Assembly: GCF_012349115.1 (NCBI RefSeq)
Contig: NZ_PQIG01000046.1
Coordinates: forward strand, 1 to 64,000
Source of the DNA: Rhizobium ruizarguesonis
Lineage (GTDB): Bacteria > Pseudomonadota > Alphaproteobacteria > Rhizobiales > Rhizobiaceae
DNA length: 64,000 nt
Reading direction: 5' to 3'
The stretch's first letter is position 1. Each line of letters begins with the position of its first letter. The position numbers and the translations under genes are program-made. The notes under the pieces are model-generated. The model saw only the letters and a list, made by a program, of their open reading frames with translations. It did no database searches and was not told the origin of the DNA. Positions 49,460 to 59,228 of this stretch are shown here, in pieces.

Positions 49460-50455
49460 ATGAAACTCGCAAAGAAACTCGCAATCGGCGTGGCATTTGC
49501 CGTCGCCATGATGGCCGGGACAGCCAGCGCTGCCGACATCAAGATCGGTCTCGTGGTCAAGTCGCTCGGCAACGGCTTCTTCGATGCTGCCAACAAGGGT
49601 GCGCAGGAAGCCGCCAAGGAACTCGGCGGCGTCGAGGTCATCTATACCGGTCCGACGACGACGACGGCCGAAGGCCAGATCGAAGTCATCAATTCGCTGA
49701 TCGCCCAGGGCGTCAGTGCCATCGCTGTTTCGGCCAACGATCCCGACGCTCTCGTTCCGGCGCTGAAGAAGGCGACACAGCGCGGCATCAAGGTCATCTC
49801 CTGGGATTCCGGCGTCGCACCTGAAGGCCGTATCCTGCAGCTCAACCCGTCGTCCAACGAGCTGATCGGCAAGATGTGCCTGACGCTCGTCAAGGACCAT
49901 CTCGACGGCGGCAAGGGTGACTTCGCCATCCTGTCGGCAACGACCACCTCGACCAACCAGAACATCTGGATCGACCAGATGAAGAAGCAGCTCAAGGATT
50001 TCCCGGGCCTCAACCTCGTCACCACGGTCTATGGCGACGACCTCTCGGACAAGTCCTATCGTGAAGCCGAGGGCCTCTTGAAGGCCAACCCGAATATCAA
50101 GGTCATCGTCGCGCCGACGACGGTCGGCGTTCTCGCCGCTTCCAAGGTCGTCGAAGACAAGGGCCTTGTCGGCAAGGTCTACGTCACCGGCCTTGGCCTG
50201 CCGTCCGAAATGGCCGGCGCGATCAAGTCGGGCGCCACGAAGGAATTCGCCATCTGGAACCCGATCGATCTCGGCTACTCAGCAACGCAGATCGCCTATC
50301 GCCTCGTCAAGGGCGAGACCGACGGCAAGCCGGGCAGCGAGATCGAAGTCGGCCGCATGGGCAAGATCAAGGTCGGCGACAATGGTGAAGCCGCCATGGC
50401 CGATCCCTTCGTCTACAATGCTTCGAATATCGACCAGTTCTCCAAGGTCTTCTGA
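49460..50455 (+). CDS. rhaS: Rhamnose ABC importer substrate-binding protein
   Basis: 331 residues with a signal peptide (about 1-24, GTASAA) and a type I sugar-binding fold (Peripla_BP_4): IGLVVKSLGNGFFDAANKGAQEAAKEL in parts, SANDPDALVPAL and VTGLGLPSEMAGAIKSG. GGGAGG precedes the ATG. Binds rhamnose in the periplasm for RhaT-RhaP-RhaQ. The strong hairpin after its stop would boost its message. Confidence 0.94.
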   Translation: MKLAKKLAIGVAFAVAMMAGTASAADIKIGLVVKSLGNGFFDAANKGAQEAAKELGGVEVIYTGPTTTTAEGQIEVINSLIAQGVSAIAVSANDPDALVPALKKATQRGIKVISWDSGVAPEGRILQLNPSSNELIGKMCLTLVKDHLDGGKGDFAILSATTTSTNQNIWIDQMKKQLKDFPGLNLVTTVYGDDLSDKSYREAEGLLKANPNIKVIVAPTTVGVLAASKVVEDKGLVGKVYVTGLGLPSEMAGAIKSGATKEFAIWNPIDLGYSATQIAYRLVKGETDGKPGSEIEVGRMGKIKVGDNGEAAMADPFVYNASNIDQFSKVF

Positions 50456-50476
50456 TCTGGAGCCGACGCATAAAAG

Positions 50477-50500
50477 CCCGGCGGCCTGATGGCCGCCGGG
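50477..50500 (+). terminator. Hairpin between rhaS and rhaT
   Basis: CCCGGCGGCC-TGAT-GGCCGCCGGG is a perfect 10-bp stem with a tetraloop, 21 bp after the rhaS stop, followed by ATTCTCATT. It may stop a fraction of transcripts or protect the rhaS 3' end while the operon reads on to rhaT. Confidence 0.7.
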
Positions 50501-50528
50501 ATTCTCATTCGACACTGGTAGAAGCTCG

Positions 50529-52064
50529 ATGAACGCCGCCTTTCAACAAACCGCCACGGACAGCAAAACCGGTGATGTGCCCGCCATTCTGGAAATGCGC
50601 GGCATCTCCCAGATCTTTCCGGGCGTGAAGGCGCTCGACAATGTCAGCATCGCGCTGCATCCCGGCACGGTGACTGCGCTGATCGGCGAAAACGGCGCCG
50701 GCAAATCGACGCTGGTCAAGATCCTGACCGGCATCTACAGGCCGAACGAAGGCGAGATCCTGGTCGACGGCCAGCCGGTGACCTTTGCCAACGCCCAGGC
50801 TGCGATCGATGCCGGCGTTACCGCCATCCATCAGGAAACCGTGCTGTTCGACGAGTTGACGGTTGCCGAAAACATTTTCCTCGGCCATGCGCCGCGCACG
50901 CGTTTGCGCACCATCGACTGGCAGGTGATGAACAGCCGCGCCAAGGCGCTGCTGACCGCGCTTGAAAGCAATATCGATCCGACGATCCGGCTGAAGGACC
51001 TCTCGATCGCGCAGCGCCATCTGGTGGCGATTGCACGCGCTCTGTCGATCGAGGCCCGCATCGTCATCATGGACGAACCGACGGCAGCCCTTTCCCGCAA
51101 GGAGATCGACGATCTCTTCCGCATCGTCCGGAGCCTGAAGGAAAAGGGCAAGGCGATCCTCTTCATCAGCCACAAGTTCGACGAGGTCTACGAGATCGCC
51201 GACGATTTCGTCGTCTTCCGCGACGGCCGCGCCGTCGGCCAGGGCCAGCTCAAGGAGACGCCGCAGGACGAGATCGTCCGCATGATGGTCGGCCGCGACG
51301 TCGAGAATGCTTTTCCGAAAGTCGACGTCGCCATCGGCGGCCCGGTTCTGGAGATCCGCAACTACAGCCATCGCACTGAATTCCGCGACATCTCCTTCAC
51401 CCTGCGCCAGGGCGAAATTCTCGGCATTTACGGCCTGATCGGCGCCGGCCGTTCGGAACTGTCCCAATCGCTCTTCGGCATCACCAGGCCACTGTCCGGC
51501 ACCATGATGCTCGAAGGCCGCGAAATCACCATCCATTCGCCGCAGGATGCGATTCGCGCCGGCATCGTCTACGTGCCGGAGGAACGCGGCCGCCACGGGC
51601 TGGCGCTGCCGATGCCGATCTTCCAGAATATGACGCTGCCTTCGCTTACCCGCACCTCGCGCCGGGGCTTCCTCAGGGCGGCAGAAGAATTCGCGCTCGC
51701 CCGCAAATATGCCGAGCGGCTGGACCTGCGCGCGGCCGCCCTTTCCGTCCCGGTCGGCACGCTGTCGGGCGGCAACCAGCAGAAGGTCGTCATCGGCAAA
51801 TGGCTGGCGACGGCGCCGAAGGTCATCATCCTCGATGAACCCACAAAGGGCATCGACATCGGCTCGAAGGCAGCCGTGCACGGCTTCATCAGCGAACTCG
51901 CCGCCGAGGGCCTGTCGATCATCATGGTCTCCTCCGAACTGCCCGAAATCATCGGCATGTCGGACCGCGTCCTGGTGATGAAGGAGGGTCTCGCCGCCGG
52001 AATTTTCGACCGCGCCGAGCTGTCGCCGGAAGCGCTGGTGCGCGCCGCCACCGGCAATGCATGA
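50529..52064 (+). CDS. rhaT: Rhamnose ABC importer ATPase (double module)
   Basis: 511 residues with two sugar-type ABC modules (RbsA-like). Module one has Walker A GENGAGKS and Walker B RIVIMDEP; module two has a degenerate Walker A (GLIGAGRSE) and signature LSGGNQQK, as usual in this family. Named rhaT in Rhizobium; it is not related to the E. coli RhaT permease. Its last codons fall in a tandem repeat. Confidence 0.94.
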   Translation: MNAAFQQTATDSKTGDVPAILEMRGISQIFPGVKALDNVSIALHPGTVTALIGENGAGKSTLVKILTGIYRPNEGEILVDGQPVTFANAQAAIDAGVTAIHQETVLFDELTVAENIFLGHAPRTRLRTIDWQVMNSRAKALLTALESNIDPTIRLKDLSIAQRHLVAIARALSIEARIVIMDEPTAALSRKEIDDLFRIVRSLKEKGKAILFISHKFDEVYEIADDFVVFRDGRAVGQGQLKETPQDEIVRMMVGRDVENAFPKVDVAIGGPVLEIRNYSHRTEFRDISFTLRQGEILGIYGLIGAGRSELSQSLFGITRPLSGTMMLEGREITIHSPQDAIRAGIVYVPEERGRHGLALPMPIFQNMTLPSLTRTSRRGFLRAAEEFALARKYAERLDLRAAALSVPVGTLSGGNQQKVVIGKWLATAPKVIILDEPTKGIDIGSKAAVHGFISELAAEGLSIIMVSSELPEIIGMSDRVLVMKEGLAAGIFDRAELSPEALVRAATGNA

Positions 52065-52120
52065 GGCCCGCAATGCATAAGGCCCAGCAATTCATAAGGC
52101 CCAGGAATTCCTAAGGTAAG
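52054..52120 (+). repeat. Four tandem ~17-nt repeats across the rhaT stop codon
   Basis: Units: GCAATGCATGAGGCCC (52054-52069), GCAATGCATAAGGCCCA (52070-52086), GCAATTCATAAGGCCCA (52087-52103) and GGAATTCCTAAGGTAAG (52104-52120). Each holds a stop codon at the same place (TGA, TAA, TAA, TAA). Because the unit is 17 nt, the stops fall in all three frames. The block fills the gap between rhaT and rhaP and looks like serial duplication of the rhaT end. Confidence 0.85.
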
Positions 52121-52123
52121 AGC

Positions 52124-53125
52124 ATGGCAAGACTGATCAGAAAACGCGAAACCCTGCTGTTCCTCATCATCGTGGTGATGATCGCGATCTTTTCGACGCG
52201 CGCTGCCGATTTCGCAACGCCGGAGAATCTCGCCGGCATTTTCAACGATACCTCCATCCTGATCATCCTGGCGCTGGCGCAGATGACGGTCATCCTGACG
52301 AAATCGATCGACCTGTCGGTTGCCGCCAACCTCGCCTTCACCGGCATGGCGATCGCGATGATGAATGCCGCCTATCCCGACCTGCCGCTCGTCGTGCTCA
52401 TCCTTGCCGCGATCGTCATCGGCGCCTGCCTCGGCGCCATCAACGGCTTTCTCGTCTGGGCGCTCGAAATCCCGCCGATCGTCGTCACACTCGGCACGCT
52501 GACCATCTATCGCGGCATGGCCTTCGTGCTGTCGGGCGGGGCATGGGTCAACGCCCACCAGATGACGCCGATCTTTCTGTCGGTGCCGCGCACGCCGATC
52601 CTCGGCCTGCCGGTTCTCGGCTGGGTGGGCATCGTCATCGTGCTTCTGATGTATGTCCTGCTCAGATATACCCAGTTCGGCCGCTCGGCCTATGCGACCG
52701 GCGGCAATCCGACCGCGGCCGTCTATGCCGGCATCGATACGGGCTGGACGAAATTCCTGGCCTTCGTTCTGTCGGGCGCGCTTGCCGGCCTCGCGAGCTA
52801 TCTCTGGGTGTCGCGTTATGCCGTCGCCTATGTCGATATCGCCAACGGCTTCGAACTCGATAGCGTCGCGGCCTGCGTCATCGGCGGCATTTCGATTGCC
52901 GGCGGTGTCGGCTCGGTCGCCGGCACCGTGCTCGGCGCGCTTTTCCTCGGCGTCATCAAGAATGCATTGCCGGTGATCGGCATTTCACCCTTCACGCAGA
53001 TGGCGATCTCCGGAACCGTCATCATTCTCGCCGTCGCCTTCAACGCCAGGCGCGAGCGCAACCGCGGGCGCATCATCCTGCGCGACCGCGCCGCAGCCGA
53101 GATCAGAACGGAGGCCGCAGCATGA
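52124..53125 (+). CDS. rhaP: Rhamnose ABC importer permease
   Basis: 333 residues, BPD_transp_2 (RbsC-like) permease with eight or more hydrophobic stretches, IDLSVAANLAFTGMAIAMMN, IVVTLGTLTIYRGMAFVL and GGISIAGGVGSVAGTVLGAL. The ATG at 52124 lies 3 bp after the tandem repeat, whose last unit (AAGGTAAG) supplies the ribosome site. Confidence 0.94.
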   Translation: MARLIRKRETLLFLIIVVMIAIFSTRAADFATPENLAGIFNDTSILIILALAQMTVILTKSIDLSVAANLAFTGMAIAMMNAAYPDLPLVVLILAAIVIGACLGAINGFLVWALEIPPIVVTLGTLTIYRGMAFVLSGGAWVNAHQMTPIFLSVPRTPILGLPVLGWVGIVIVLLMYVLLRYTQFGRSAYATGGNPTAAVYAGIDTGWTKFLAFVLSGALAGLASYLWVSRYAVAYVDIANGFELDSVAACVIGGISIAGGVGSVAGTVLGALFLGVIKNALPVIGISPFTQMAISGTVIILAVAFNARRERNRGRIILRDRAAAEIRTEAAA

Positions 53126-54129
53126 GCACCGTGTCCACTCACGAAAAGCGGATCATCCCGGACCGCCTCGGCACACCCTTCCGCCGCATTCTCGCCAGCT
53201 GGGAGGTGCTGCTCTTTGCCGTCGCCGTGCTAATCTTCATCTTCAATTCGCTGGCCTCGCCCTATTTCCTCGATGCCTGGAACCTCTCGGACGCCACCTT
53301 CAATTTCACCGAAAAGGCAATGATCGCCTTCGCCATGGCGCTGCTCGTCATATCAGGCGAGATCGACCTTTCGGTCGCTGCGATCATCGCGCTCGCCTCG
53401 ACGGCAATGGGCGCTGCCGCGCAGGTCGGCATCGGCACACCGGGTCTGGTCGCGATCGGCATCGGCACCGGCCTTGCCTGCGGCATCTTCAACGGCGTTC
53501 TGGTCTCGGTGCTGAAACTGCCGTCGATCGTCGTCACCATCGGCACGATGAGCCTTTTCCGCGGCATTTCCTATATCGTGCTCGGTGATCAGGCCTATGG
53601 CAAATACCCTGCTGATTTCGCCTATTTCGGCCAGGGCTATGTCGTCTGGGTATTCTCCTTCGAATTCGTGCTCTTCATCGTGCTGGCGATCCTCTTCGCC
53701 GTCCTCTTGCATGCGACGAATTTCGGCCGGCAGGTCTATGCGATCGGCAACAATGATTTCGCCGCCCGCTTTTCCGGCATTCCGGTCGAACGCGTCAAAT
53801 TCATCCTCTTCCTGCTGACCGGCGTCATGAGCGGCATCGCCGCCGTCTGCCTGACCTCACGTCTCGGCTCGACCCGGCCGTCGATCGCCCAAGGATGGGA
53901 GCTCGAGGTCGTCACCATGGTCGTACTCGGCGGCATCTCGATCCTCGGCGGCTCAGGCACCATCGTCGGCGTCGTCATCGCCGCCTTCGTCATGGGCCTC
54001 GTCACCTTCGGCCTCGGCCTGCTGAACGTGCCCGGCATCGTCATGTCGATCTTCATCGGCCTGCTTCTGATCATCACCATCGCCATCCCGATCATCGCCC
54101 GCCGCATCAAGGTCATGAGCTCCCGATGA
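53122..54129 (+). CDS. rhaQ: Rhamnose ABC importer permease
   Basis: 335 residues, second RbsC-like permease: [41 protein letters not shown] and [24 protein letters not shown] overlap with rhaP and with rhaU. The two permeases presumably form a heterodimer. Confidence 0.94.
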   Translation: MSTVSTHEKRIIPDRLGTPFRRILASWEVLLFAVAVLIFIFNSLASPYFLDAWNLSDATFNFTEKAMIAFAMALLVISGEIDLSVAAIIALASTAMGAAAQVGIGTPGLVAIGIGTGLACGIFNGVLVSVLKLPSIVVTIGTMSLFRGISYIVLGDQAYGKYPADFAYFGQGYVVWVFSFEFVLFIVLAILFAVLLHATNFGRQVYAIGNNDFAARFSGIPVERVKFILFLLTGVMSGIAAVCLTSRLGSTRPSIAQGWELEVVTMVVLGGISILGGSGTIVGVVIAAFVMGLVTFGLGLLNVPGIVMSIFIGLLLIITIAIPIIARRIKVMSSR

Positions 54130-54446
54130 CTTTAGAAAAACACGCCTTCAAAATGCAGCTCAATCCCGGCATGGAAGCCGAATACCGCAAGCGGCATGAC
54201 GAGATCTGGCCGGAACTGGTCGATCTCCTGCACAAGTCAGGAGCAAGCGACTATTCCATCCATCTCGACCGCGAGACCAACACGCTGTTCGGCGTGTTGA
54301 CGCGGCCCGCCGACCATACGATGGCGAGCCTGCCGGAGCATCCCGTCGTGAAAAAGTGGTGGGCTTATATGGCCGATATCATGGCGACCAATCCCGATAA
54401 TTCACCGGTCCAGAGCGACCTGGTCACCGTCTTCCATATGCCATGA
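54126..54446 (+). CDS. rhaU: L-rhamnose mutarotase
   Basis: 106 residues of the RhaM/RhaU family, a small ferredoxin-like barrel that interconverts the alpha and beta anomers of rhamnose. Tyr20 and His24 ([13 protein letters not shown]) correspond to the catalytic pair of E. coli RhaM, and the end reads [14 protein letters not shown] overlaps on both sides. Confidence 0.95.
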   Translation: MTLEKHAFKMQLNPGMEAEYRKRHDEIWPELVDLLHKSGASDYSIHLDRETNTLFGVLTRPADHTMASLPEHPVVKKWWAYMADIMATNPDNSPVQSDLVTVFHMP

Positions 54447-55822
54447 ACGCCACCTCCTATCGCCGCATCGCCGTCCTCGACATCGGCAAGACCAATGCCA
54501 AGGTCGTTGTGCTCGACAGCGAGACGGGCGCCGAGATCGCCGTGTTGAAACGGCCGAATATCGCGATCAAAACCGGTCTCTATCCGCATTACGACGTAGA
54601 GGCTCTCTGGTCCTTTGCGCTTGATGCGCTGAAGAGCCTTGCGCGCGAGCCCGGCTTCGACGCCATTTCGATCACCACCCATGGCGCCTCCGCAGCACTG
54701 CTTGCCCGGGACGGCACGCTTGCCATGCCTGTCATCGACTATGAACACGAATATCCGCAGGACATCCGCGACGCGTATACGCGGCTGCGCCCCTCCTTCG
54801 ACGAAACCTTCTCGCCGCGCCTCGCGATGGGTCTCAATGTCGGCGCACAGCTGCACTACCAGAAGACCGCCTTTCCCGAGGAGTTTGCCAAGGTGGCGAC
54901 CATCCTCACCTATGCGCAATATTGGACGGCACGGCTGACCGGTGTCGCCGCCAACGAGCTGACTTCGCTCGGCTGTCACACCGATCTCTGGAACCCGAGG
55001 GCCGGCCGCTATTCCTCGCTCGTCGACAGGCTCGCCATCGGCGACCTCATGGCGCCGATCCGTTCCGCTTTCGATGCGCTCGGCCCGGTCCTGCCCGATA
55101 TCGCCGCTGAGCTCGGCCTTGCCGCACCCGTGCCGGTCTATTGCGGCATTCACGATTCGAATGCCTCGCTGCTGCCGCACCTGGTCCATCGGGAGGCCCC
55201 CTTTGCCGTCGTCTCGACAGGCACATGGGTCATCAATTTCGGCGTCGGCGGCGATCTTGCCCATCTCGATCCGAAACGCGATGCGCTCGCCAATGTCGAT
55301 GCCTATGGCCGGGCTGTCCCCTCCTCCCGCTTCATGGGCGGCCGTGAATTCGAGATCCTGTCGGCCGAAATCGGCCCCGTCGACGAAAAAGACGCCCAGG
55401 CGGCAATCGGCCCGGTCATCGACAAAGGCATGATGCTGCTGCCGAATATTGCCCCCGGTTCCGGGCCCTTTCCGGGAAAGGCAAGGCGCTGGATCGGTGC
55501 CGAAGAGGTAAGCAGCGAGGAGCGCTCTGCCGCTGCCTGCCTCTATCTCGCCTTGATGACCGATGCCTGCCTCGGACTGATCGGCGCCAAAGGCCCGGTT
55601 ATTGTCGAAGGGCCTTTTGCGCTGAATGAGACCTATCTCCAACTGCTGGCGGCCCTAACCAGTCGCGAGGTCATGGCCCTTCCGGGGTCGACCGGCACCA
55701 GCCAGGGTGCTGCCCTTCTCACCGGCATCCGGCCAGTGTCGGGTGCCGAGACGCATGTTCCGCCGACCGATATCCCTGGACTGGCCGCCTATCGCACTCG
55801 CTGGTACGCGGCGATGGAATAG
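54443..55822 (+). CDS. rhaK: Rhamnulokinase / rhamnose kinase
   Basis: 459 residues of the FGGY sugar-kinase family with an ATPase-type N-terminal fold ([19 protein letters not shown]), catalytic [13 protein letters not shown] and the adenosine site [12 protein letters not shown]. It makes the phosphorylated intermediate cut by RhaD. In R. leguminosarum RhaK activity is also required for rhamnose transport. ATGA overlap with rhaU; last gene of the operon. Confidence 0.94.
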   Translation: MNATSYRRIAVLDIGKTNAKVVVLDSETGAEIAVLKRPNIAIKTGLYPHYDVEALWSFALDALKSLAREPGFDAISITTHGASAALLARDGTLAMPVIDYEHEYPQDIRDAYTRLRPSFDETFSPRLAMGLNVGAQLHYQKTAFPEEFAKVATILTYAQYWTARLTGVAANELTSLGCHTDLWNPRAGRYSSLVDRLAIGDLMAPIRSAFDALGPVLPDIAAELGLAAPVPVYCGIHDSNASLLPHLVHREAPFAVVSTGTWVINFGVGGDLAHLDPKRDALANVDAYGRAVPSSRFMGGREFEILSAEIGPVDEKDAQAAIGPVIDKGMMLLPNIAPGSGPFPGKARRWIGAEEVSSEERSAAACLYLALMTDACLGLIGAKGPVIVEGPFALNETYLQLLAALTSREVMALPGSTGTSQGAALLTGIRPVSGAETHVPPTDIPGLAAYRTRWYAAME

Positions 55823-55901
55823 GAGTCTTTCCAAAAGCGACCTTGTTCGTCCCTGCCTTCTCGTTAGTGTGGCACCTCGAAAATCAGCTCGAGGAGATAA
55901 C

Positions 55902-56660
55902 ATGACAGAGACATTCGATCCGCGCGCCCTTGCAGCCGGGCTGCACAGCCTGCGCCAGGCCGGCAGGCAGGAGGCAACGGACACTTTCGCGCTCCCAGCC
56001 GATCTCCATCAGGCGATGGAGGCGCAGGATTTGCTTGCCGCCGCGGACGGTATTTCGAGGAACGCCTGGAAGGTGACGGTCTCGCCGCAGGGCCAGGCGG
56101 TCACCGCTCCGCTGCATCCCTATGTCGAAGTCATCTCGGGGGCTGACATTCCCTGGTATCCGGGCCTGAAATTCGAAACCGAGATCGCCGTCCGTCTTGG
56201 CAGTGACCTGCCGGTCCGCACGGGCGTTCCCTACAGCCGCACTGAGGTGGTCGAGGCGATCTCCGCTGTCCATCTCGGCGCCGAGCTGCTGGTGAGCGCT
56301 GTCAAGGAAAGCGGCAGCGTTTCGTTTCTGCTGTTCGTCGCCGACCGGCTCGGCAATAGCGGCTATGTGCTCGGCCCGAAGCTCGAAAAAAGCGTCGTCG
56401 ACACCGTCGGCGGCACGCCGCTCAAGGTCACCCATGCCGCCCGCACGATCTATGATGGTCCAGCACAGCATCCGAAGGGCGACGTTCTCACCTGGCTTGT
56501 CGATTACGCCAATGACGGCTTGCGCCCCGAGACATCGCTGAAGGCAGGCGCGCTCATCACCACAGGCACGTTGAGCGGCGCGATCGAACTCACCGAACCC
56601 GGCGAGATCGACATCGAACTCGGCAATAGCAGGCTCAGCTTCTCGGTATCGAAGGGTTGA
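55902..56660 (+). CDS. Fumarylacetoacetate-hydrolase-fold protein (2-keto-4-pentenoate hydratase-like)
   Basis: 252 residues resembling the MhpD/FAH family: WKVTVSPQGQAVTAPL, KFETEIAVRLGSDLP (metal-binding glutamates), AVHLGAELLVS, GALITTGTLSGAIELTEPGEI. Likely acts on a 2-keto acid as hydratase or decarboxylase. GAGGAG precedes the ATG at 55902. It lies 79 bp after rhaK and could be read with the rha operon or from its own weak promoter (TTGTTC-N16-TAGTGT). Its role in rhamnose use is not established. Confidence 0.8.
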   Translation: MTETFDPRALAAGLHSLRQAGRQEATDTFALPADLHQAMEAQDLLAAADGISRNAWKVTVSPQGQAVTAPLHPYVEVISGADIPWYPGLKFETEIAVRLGSDLPVRTGVPYSRTEVVEAISAVHLGAELLVSAVKESGSVSFLLFVADRLGNSGYVLGPKLEKSVVDTVGGTPLKVTHAARTIYDGPAQHPKGDVLTWLVDYANDGLRPETSLKAGALITTGTLSGAIELTEPGEIDIELGNSRLSFSVSKG

Positions 56661-56675
56661 TTGGCGCCGCGGTGC

Positions 56676-57557
56676 TCACGCCTTCTCGCGGAACATCTCG
56701 ATGATGGCGGAAAAATCCCTTCCGCCATTGCCCTGTTTTTCGAAAAGCGCATAAAGCTGTGCTGCTTCCGCGCCGAGCGGGGTGGAGGCGCCGCTCGCCA
56801 GCGCCGCCTCCTGCGAAAGCCTGAGATCCTTCAGCATCAAGGCTGCGGCAAAACCCGGTCTGTAGTCATTATTCGCAGGCGAGGTCGGGACCGGTCCGGG
56901 CACCGGGCAATAGGTATTGATCGACCAGCACTGGCCAGACGAGGTCGAGGCGACGTCGAACAGCGCCTGATGCGAGAGACCAAGCTTTTCGGCGAGCACG
57001 AAGGCCTCGCAGACGCCCACCATCGAAATGCCGAGGATCATGTTGTTGCAGATCTTTGCTGCCTGGCCGGCGCCGGCCTCGCCGCAATGGACGATCTTCT
57101 TTCCCATCGCCTCGAGGATCGGTTTTGCCCTGGCGAAGGCGTCTTCCGAGCCACCGGCCATGAAGGTCAGCGTGCCCGCGGTCGCTCCGCCCGTGCCGCC
57201 GGAGACGGGGGCATCGAGCGACAGGCAGCTTGAGGCCTTGGCCATTTCATGCGCCTTGCGGCTGCTTTCGACATCGATGGTCGAGCAATCGATGACCAGC
57301 GTGCCCTGTGCCGCGGTCTGCAGGATATCGGTCCAGGCTGTCAGCACGTGTCTGCCCTGCGGCAGCATGGTGATGATGATCTCCGCGTCCTTGACCGCCT
57401 GGCTGGCATGGCTTGCCGGTTTGACGCCGCTCTCTTCGGCCGCCTTCAGTACCGAAGCCGCGAGGTCGAAGCCCAAGACCTCGTGGCCTGATTTGACCAG
57501 ATTGGCGGCCATCGGCCCGCCCATGTTGCCAAGCCCGATGAATGCGATCCTTGCCAT
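56676..57557 (-). CDS. Beta-hydroxyacid dehydrogenase (3-hydroxyisobutyrate dehydrogenase-like)
   Basis: 293 residues: Rossmann start ARIAFIGLGNMGGPMAANLVKSG, DAPVSGGTGGATAGTLTFM substrate loop, catalytic Lys in AAKICNNM, and KDLRLSQEAA. Family members oxidise 3-hydroxyisobutyrate, tartronate semialdehyde or related acids with NAD(P). It is the last gene of the LIV-type operon, 9 bp after the GMC oxidoreductase, so it probably handles that enzyme's product; valine breakdown is the alternative reading. Confidence 0.88.
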   Translation of the reverse strand: MARIAFIGLGNMGGPMAANLVKSGHEVLGFDLAASVLKAAEESGVKPASHASQAVKDAEIIITMLPQGRHVLTAWTDILQTAAQGTLVIDCSTIDVESSRKAHEMAKASSCLSLDAPVSGGTGGATAGTLTFMAGGSEDAFARAKPILEAMGKKIVHCGEAGAGQAAKICNNMILGISMVGVCEAFVLAEKLGLSHQALFDVASTSSGQCWSINTYCPVPGPVPTSPANNDYRPGFAAALMLKDLRLSQEAALASGASTPLGAEAAQLYALFEKQGNGGRDFSAIIEMFREKA

Positions 57558-57566
57558 GCTCTTCTC

Positions 57567-59162
57567 CTATCGATTGTCTTCGAGGATCATCGCTGCCGCC
57601 TTTTCGGCGATCATGATCGTCGGCGAATTGGTATTGCCCGAGGTGATCGACGGCATCACCGAGGCGTCGGCGATCCTGAGCTTGCCGAGCGCCCGGAATC
57701 TCAGCCTCGGATCGACGACGCTGTCCCTGTCGACGCCCATGCGACAGGTGCCGACAGGATGGAAGATCGTCGTGCCGATGTCGCCCGCCGCCCGTTCCAG
57801 ATCGGCCTCCGTCTGATAGGCAGGCCCCGGCTTGAATTCCTCCGGCCTGAAACGGGCAAATGAAGGCTGCGCGACGATCTTGCGCGTCAACCGTATTGAA
57901 CGGACAGCTATGTCACGATCGCGCTGCGTCGAGAGGTATTTCGGGCTGATCGTCGGCTGGGCAGCAAAATCCGGGCTTGACAGGTGCACCGAACCCCGGC
58001 TTTCCGGCCTCAGATTGCAGACGCTCGCCGTGATCGCCGGGAAAGGATGGACGGGATCGCCGAACTTCTCCAGCGACACCGGCTGCACGTGATATTGCAG
58101 GTCCGGCGTTTCGCGGTCCGGGCCTGATCGGGTGAAGATGCCGAGCTGGCTCGGCGCCATCGCCATCGGCCCGGAGCGGCGGACGAGATATTCGAGCCCG
58201 ATCGCCGCCTTGCCGATCAGCTTGGTCGCCTTCTCGTTCAGTGTCGGAACGCCTGTCACCTTATAGGCCAGACGCAGTTGCAGATGGTCCTGCAGGTTCT
58301 CGCCGACACCCTTCACCTCGGTGACGACATCGACGCCCGCTTGGCTGAGAACCTCGCCCCTGCCGATGCCTGACAGTTCGAGGATATGCGGCGAACCGAT
58401 CGAACCGGCCGAAAGGACGGTTTCTTTCGCGGCATAGGCGCGTTTCGCCACGCCGCCGTGCTGGAACTCGACGCCGGCAACGGCGCCCTCTTCCACCAGC
58501 AGCCGCCGGACCTGTGCCTTGATCAGCACAGTCAGGTTGGAGCGTTTCATCGCCGGGCGCAGGAAGGCCTTCGAAGTGTTCCAGCGGATGCCGGAACGCT
58601 GATTGACGTCGAAATAGCCGGAACCCTCGTTGCTGCCGCGGTTGAAATCCGCGGTCTCCGGAATGCCGGCTTCCTTGGCCGCCTGTTGGAAGGCATCGAG
58701 CACGGCCCAGCGCACGCGCGCCTTCTCGATGCGCCATTCGCCGCCGGCACCATGCATCTCGTCTTCGCCGCGATAAAAATCCTCGGACTGGCGGAAGAAG
58801 GGCAGAACATCATCCCAGCCCCAGCCGGTGCAGCCCATCTGCCGCCAGAGATCGTAATCGCGTGCCTGGCCGCGCATGTAGATCATGCCGTTGATCGACG
58901 AGGAGCCACCGAGCACCTTGCCGCGCGGATAGCTCAGCGCCCGGCCGTTCAGCCCCGCTTCCGGCGCCGTGGTGAAGCACCAGTCGGTGCGCGGATTGTT
59001 GATGCAATAGAGATAACCGACCGGAATGTGGATCCAGTGATAATTATCGCTGCCGCCGGCTTCGAGCAGCAGCACCCGGCTCCTGCCATCGGCCGACAGC
59101 CGGTTGGCGAGCACGCAGCCGGCGCTGCCTGCCCCGATGATGATGTAGTCGTAACGATCCAT
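57567..59162 (-). CDS. GMC-family FAD alcohol dehydrogenase (choline dehydrogenase-like)
   Basis: 531 residues: FAD motif [17 protein letters not shown] at 6-22, GMC signatures [20 protein letters not shown] and [15 protein letters not shown], catalytic His in [10 protein letters not shown] and a C-terminal [15 protein letters not shown]. It oxidises a primary or polyol-type alcohol. The start MDRYDYIII at 59162 is chosen over a longer frame. Lying after the LIV permeases, it likely oxidises the imported compound. BetA itself is less likely because of this context. Confidence 0.9.
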   Translation of the reverse strand: MDRYDYIIIGAGSAGCVLANRLSADGRSRVLLLEAGGSDNYHWIHIPVGYLYCINNPRTDWCFTTAPEAGLNGRALSYPRGKVLGGSSSINGMIYMRGQARDYDLWRQMGCTGWGWDDVLPFFRQSEDFYRGEDEMHGAGGEWRIEKARVRWAVLDAFQQAAKEAGIPETADFNRGSNEGSGYFDVNQRSGIRWNTSKAFLRPAMKRSNLTVLIKAQVRRLLVEEGAVAGVEFQHGGVAKRAYAAKETVLSAGSIGSPHILELSGIGRGEVLSQAGVDVVTEVKGVGENLQDHLQLRLAYKVTGVPTLNEKATKLIGKAAIGLEYLVRRSGPMAMAPSQLGIFTRSGPDRETPDLQYHVQPVSLEKFGDPVHPFPAITASVCNLRPESRGSVHLSSPDFAAQPTISPKYLSTQRDRDIAVRSIRLTRKIVAQPSFARFRPEEFKPGPAYQTEADLERAAGDIGTTIFHPVGTCRMGVDRDSVVDPRLRFRALGKLRIADASVMPSITSGNTNSPTIMIAEKAAAMILEDNR

Positions 59163-59228
59163 GCCCCGACGAGACTCCAGATGCTTGCCGCTTCCCCCTC
59201 CCCGCAGCACGGGGAGAGGTCCGCCCGT

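Noticed and set aside
52054..52120. Possible CRISPR-like array
   Set aside because: Repeat units are contiguous with no spacers, only four copies, and no cas gene is present.
57567..59162. Choline dehydrogenase BetA
   Set aside because: Although GMC-type, it sits in a LIV-type importer operon, 23 kb from betC and without betB or betI, so the specific name is not supported.
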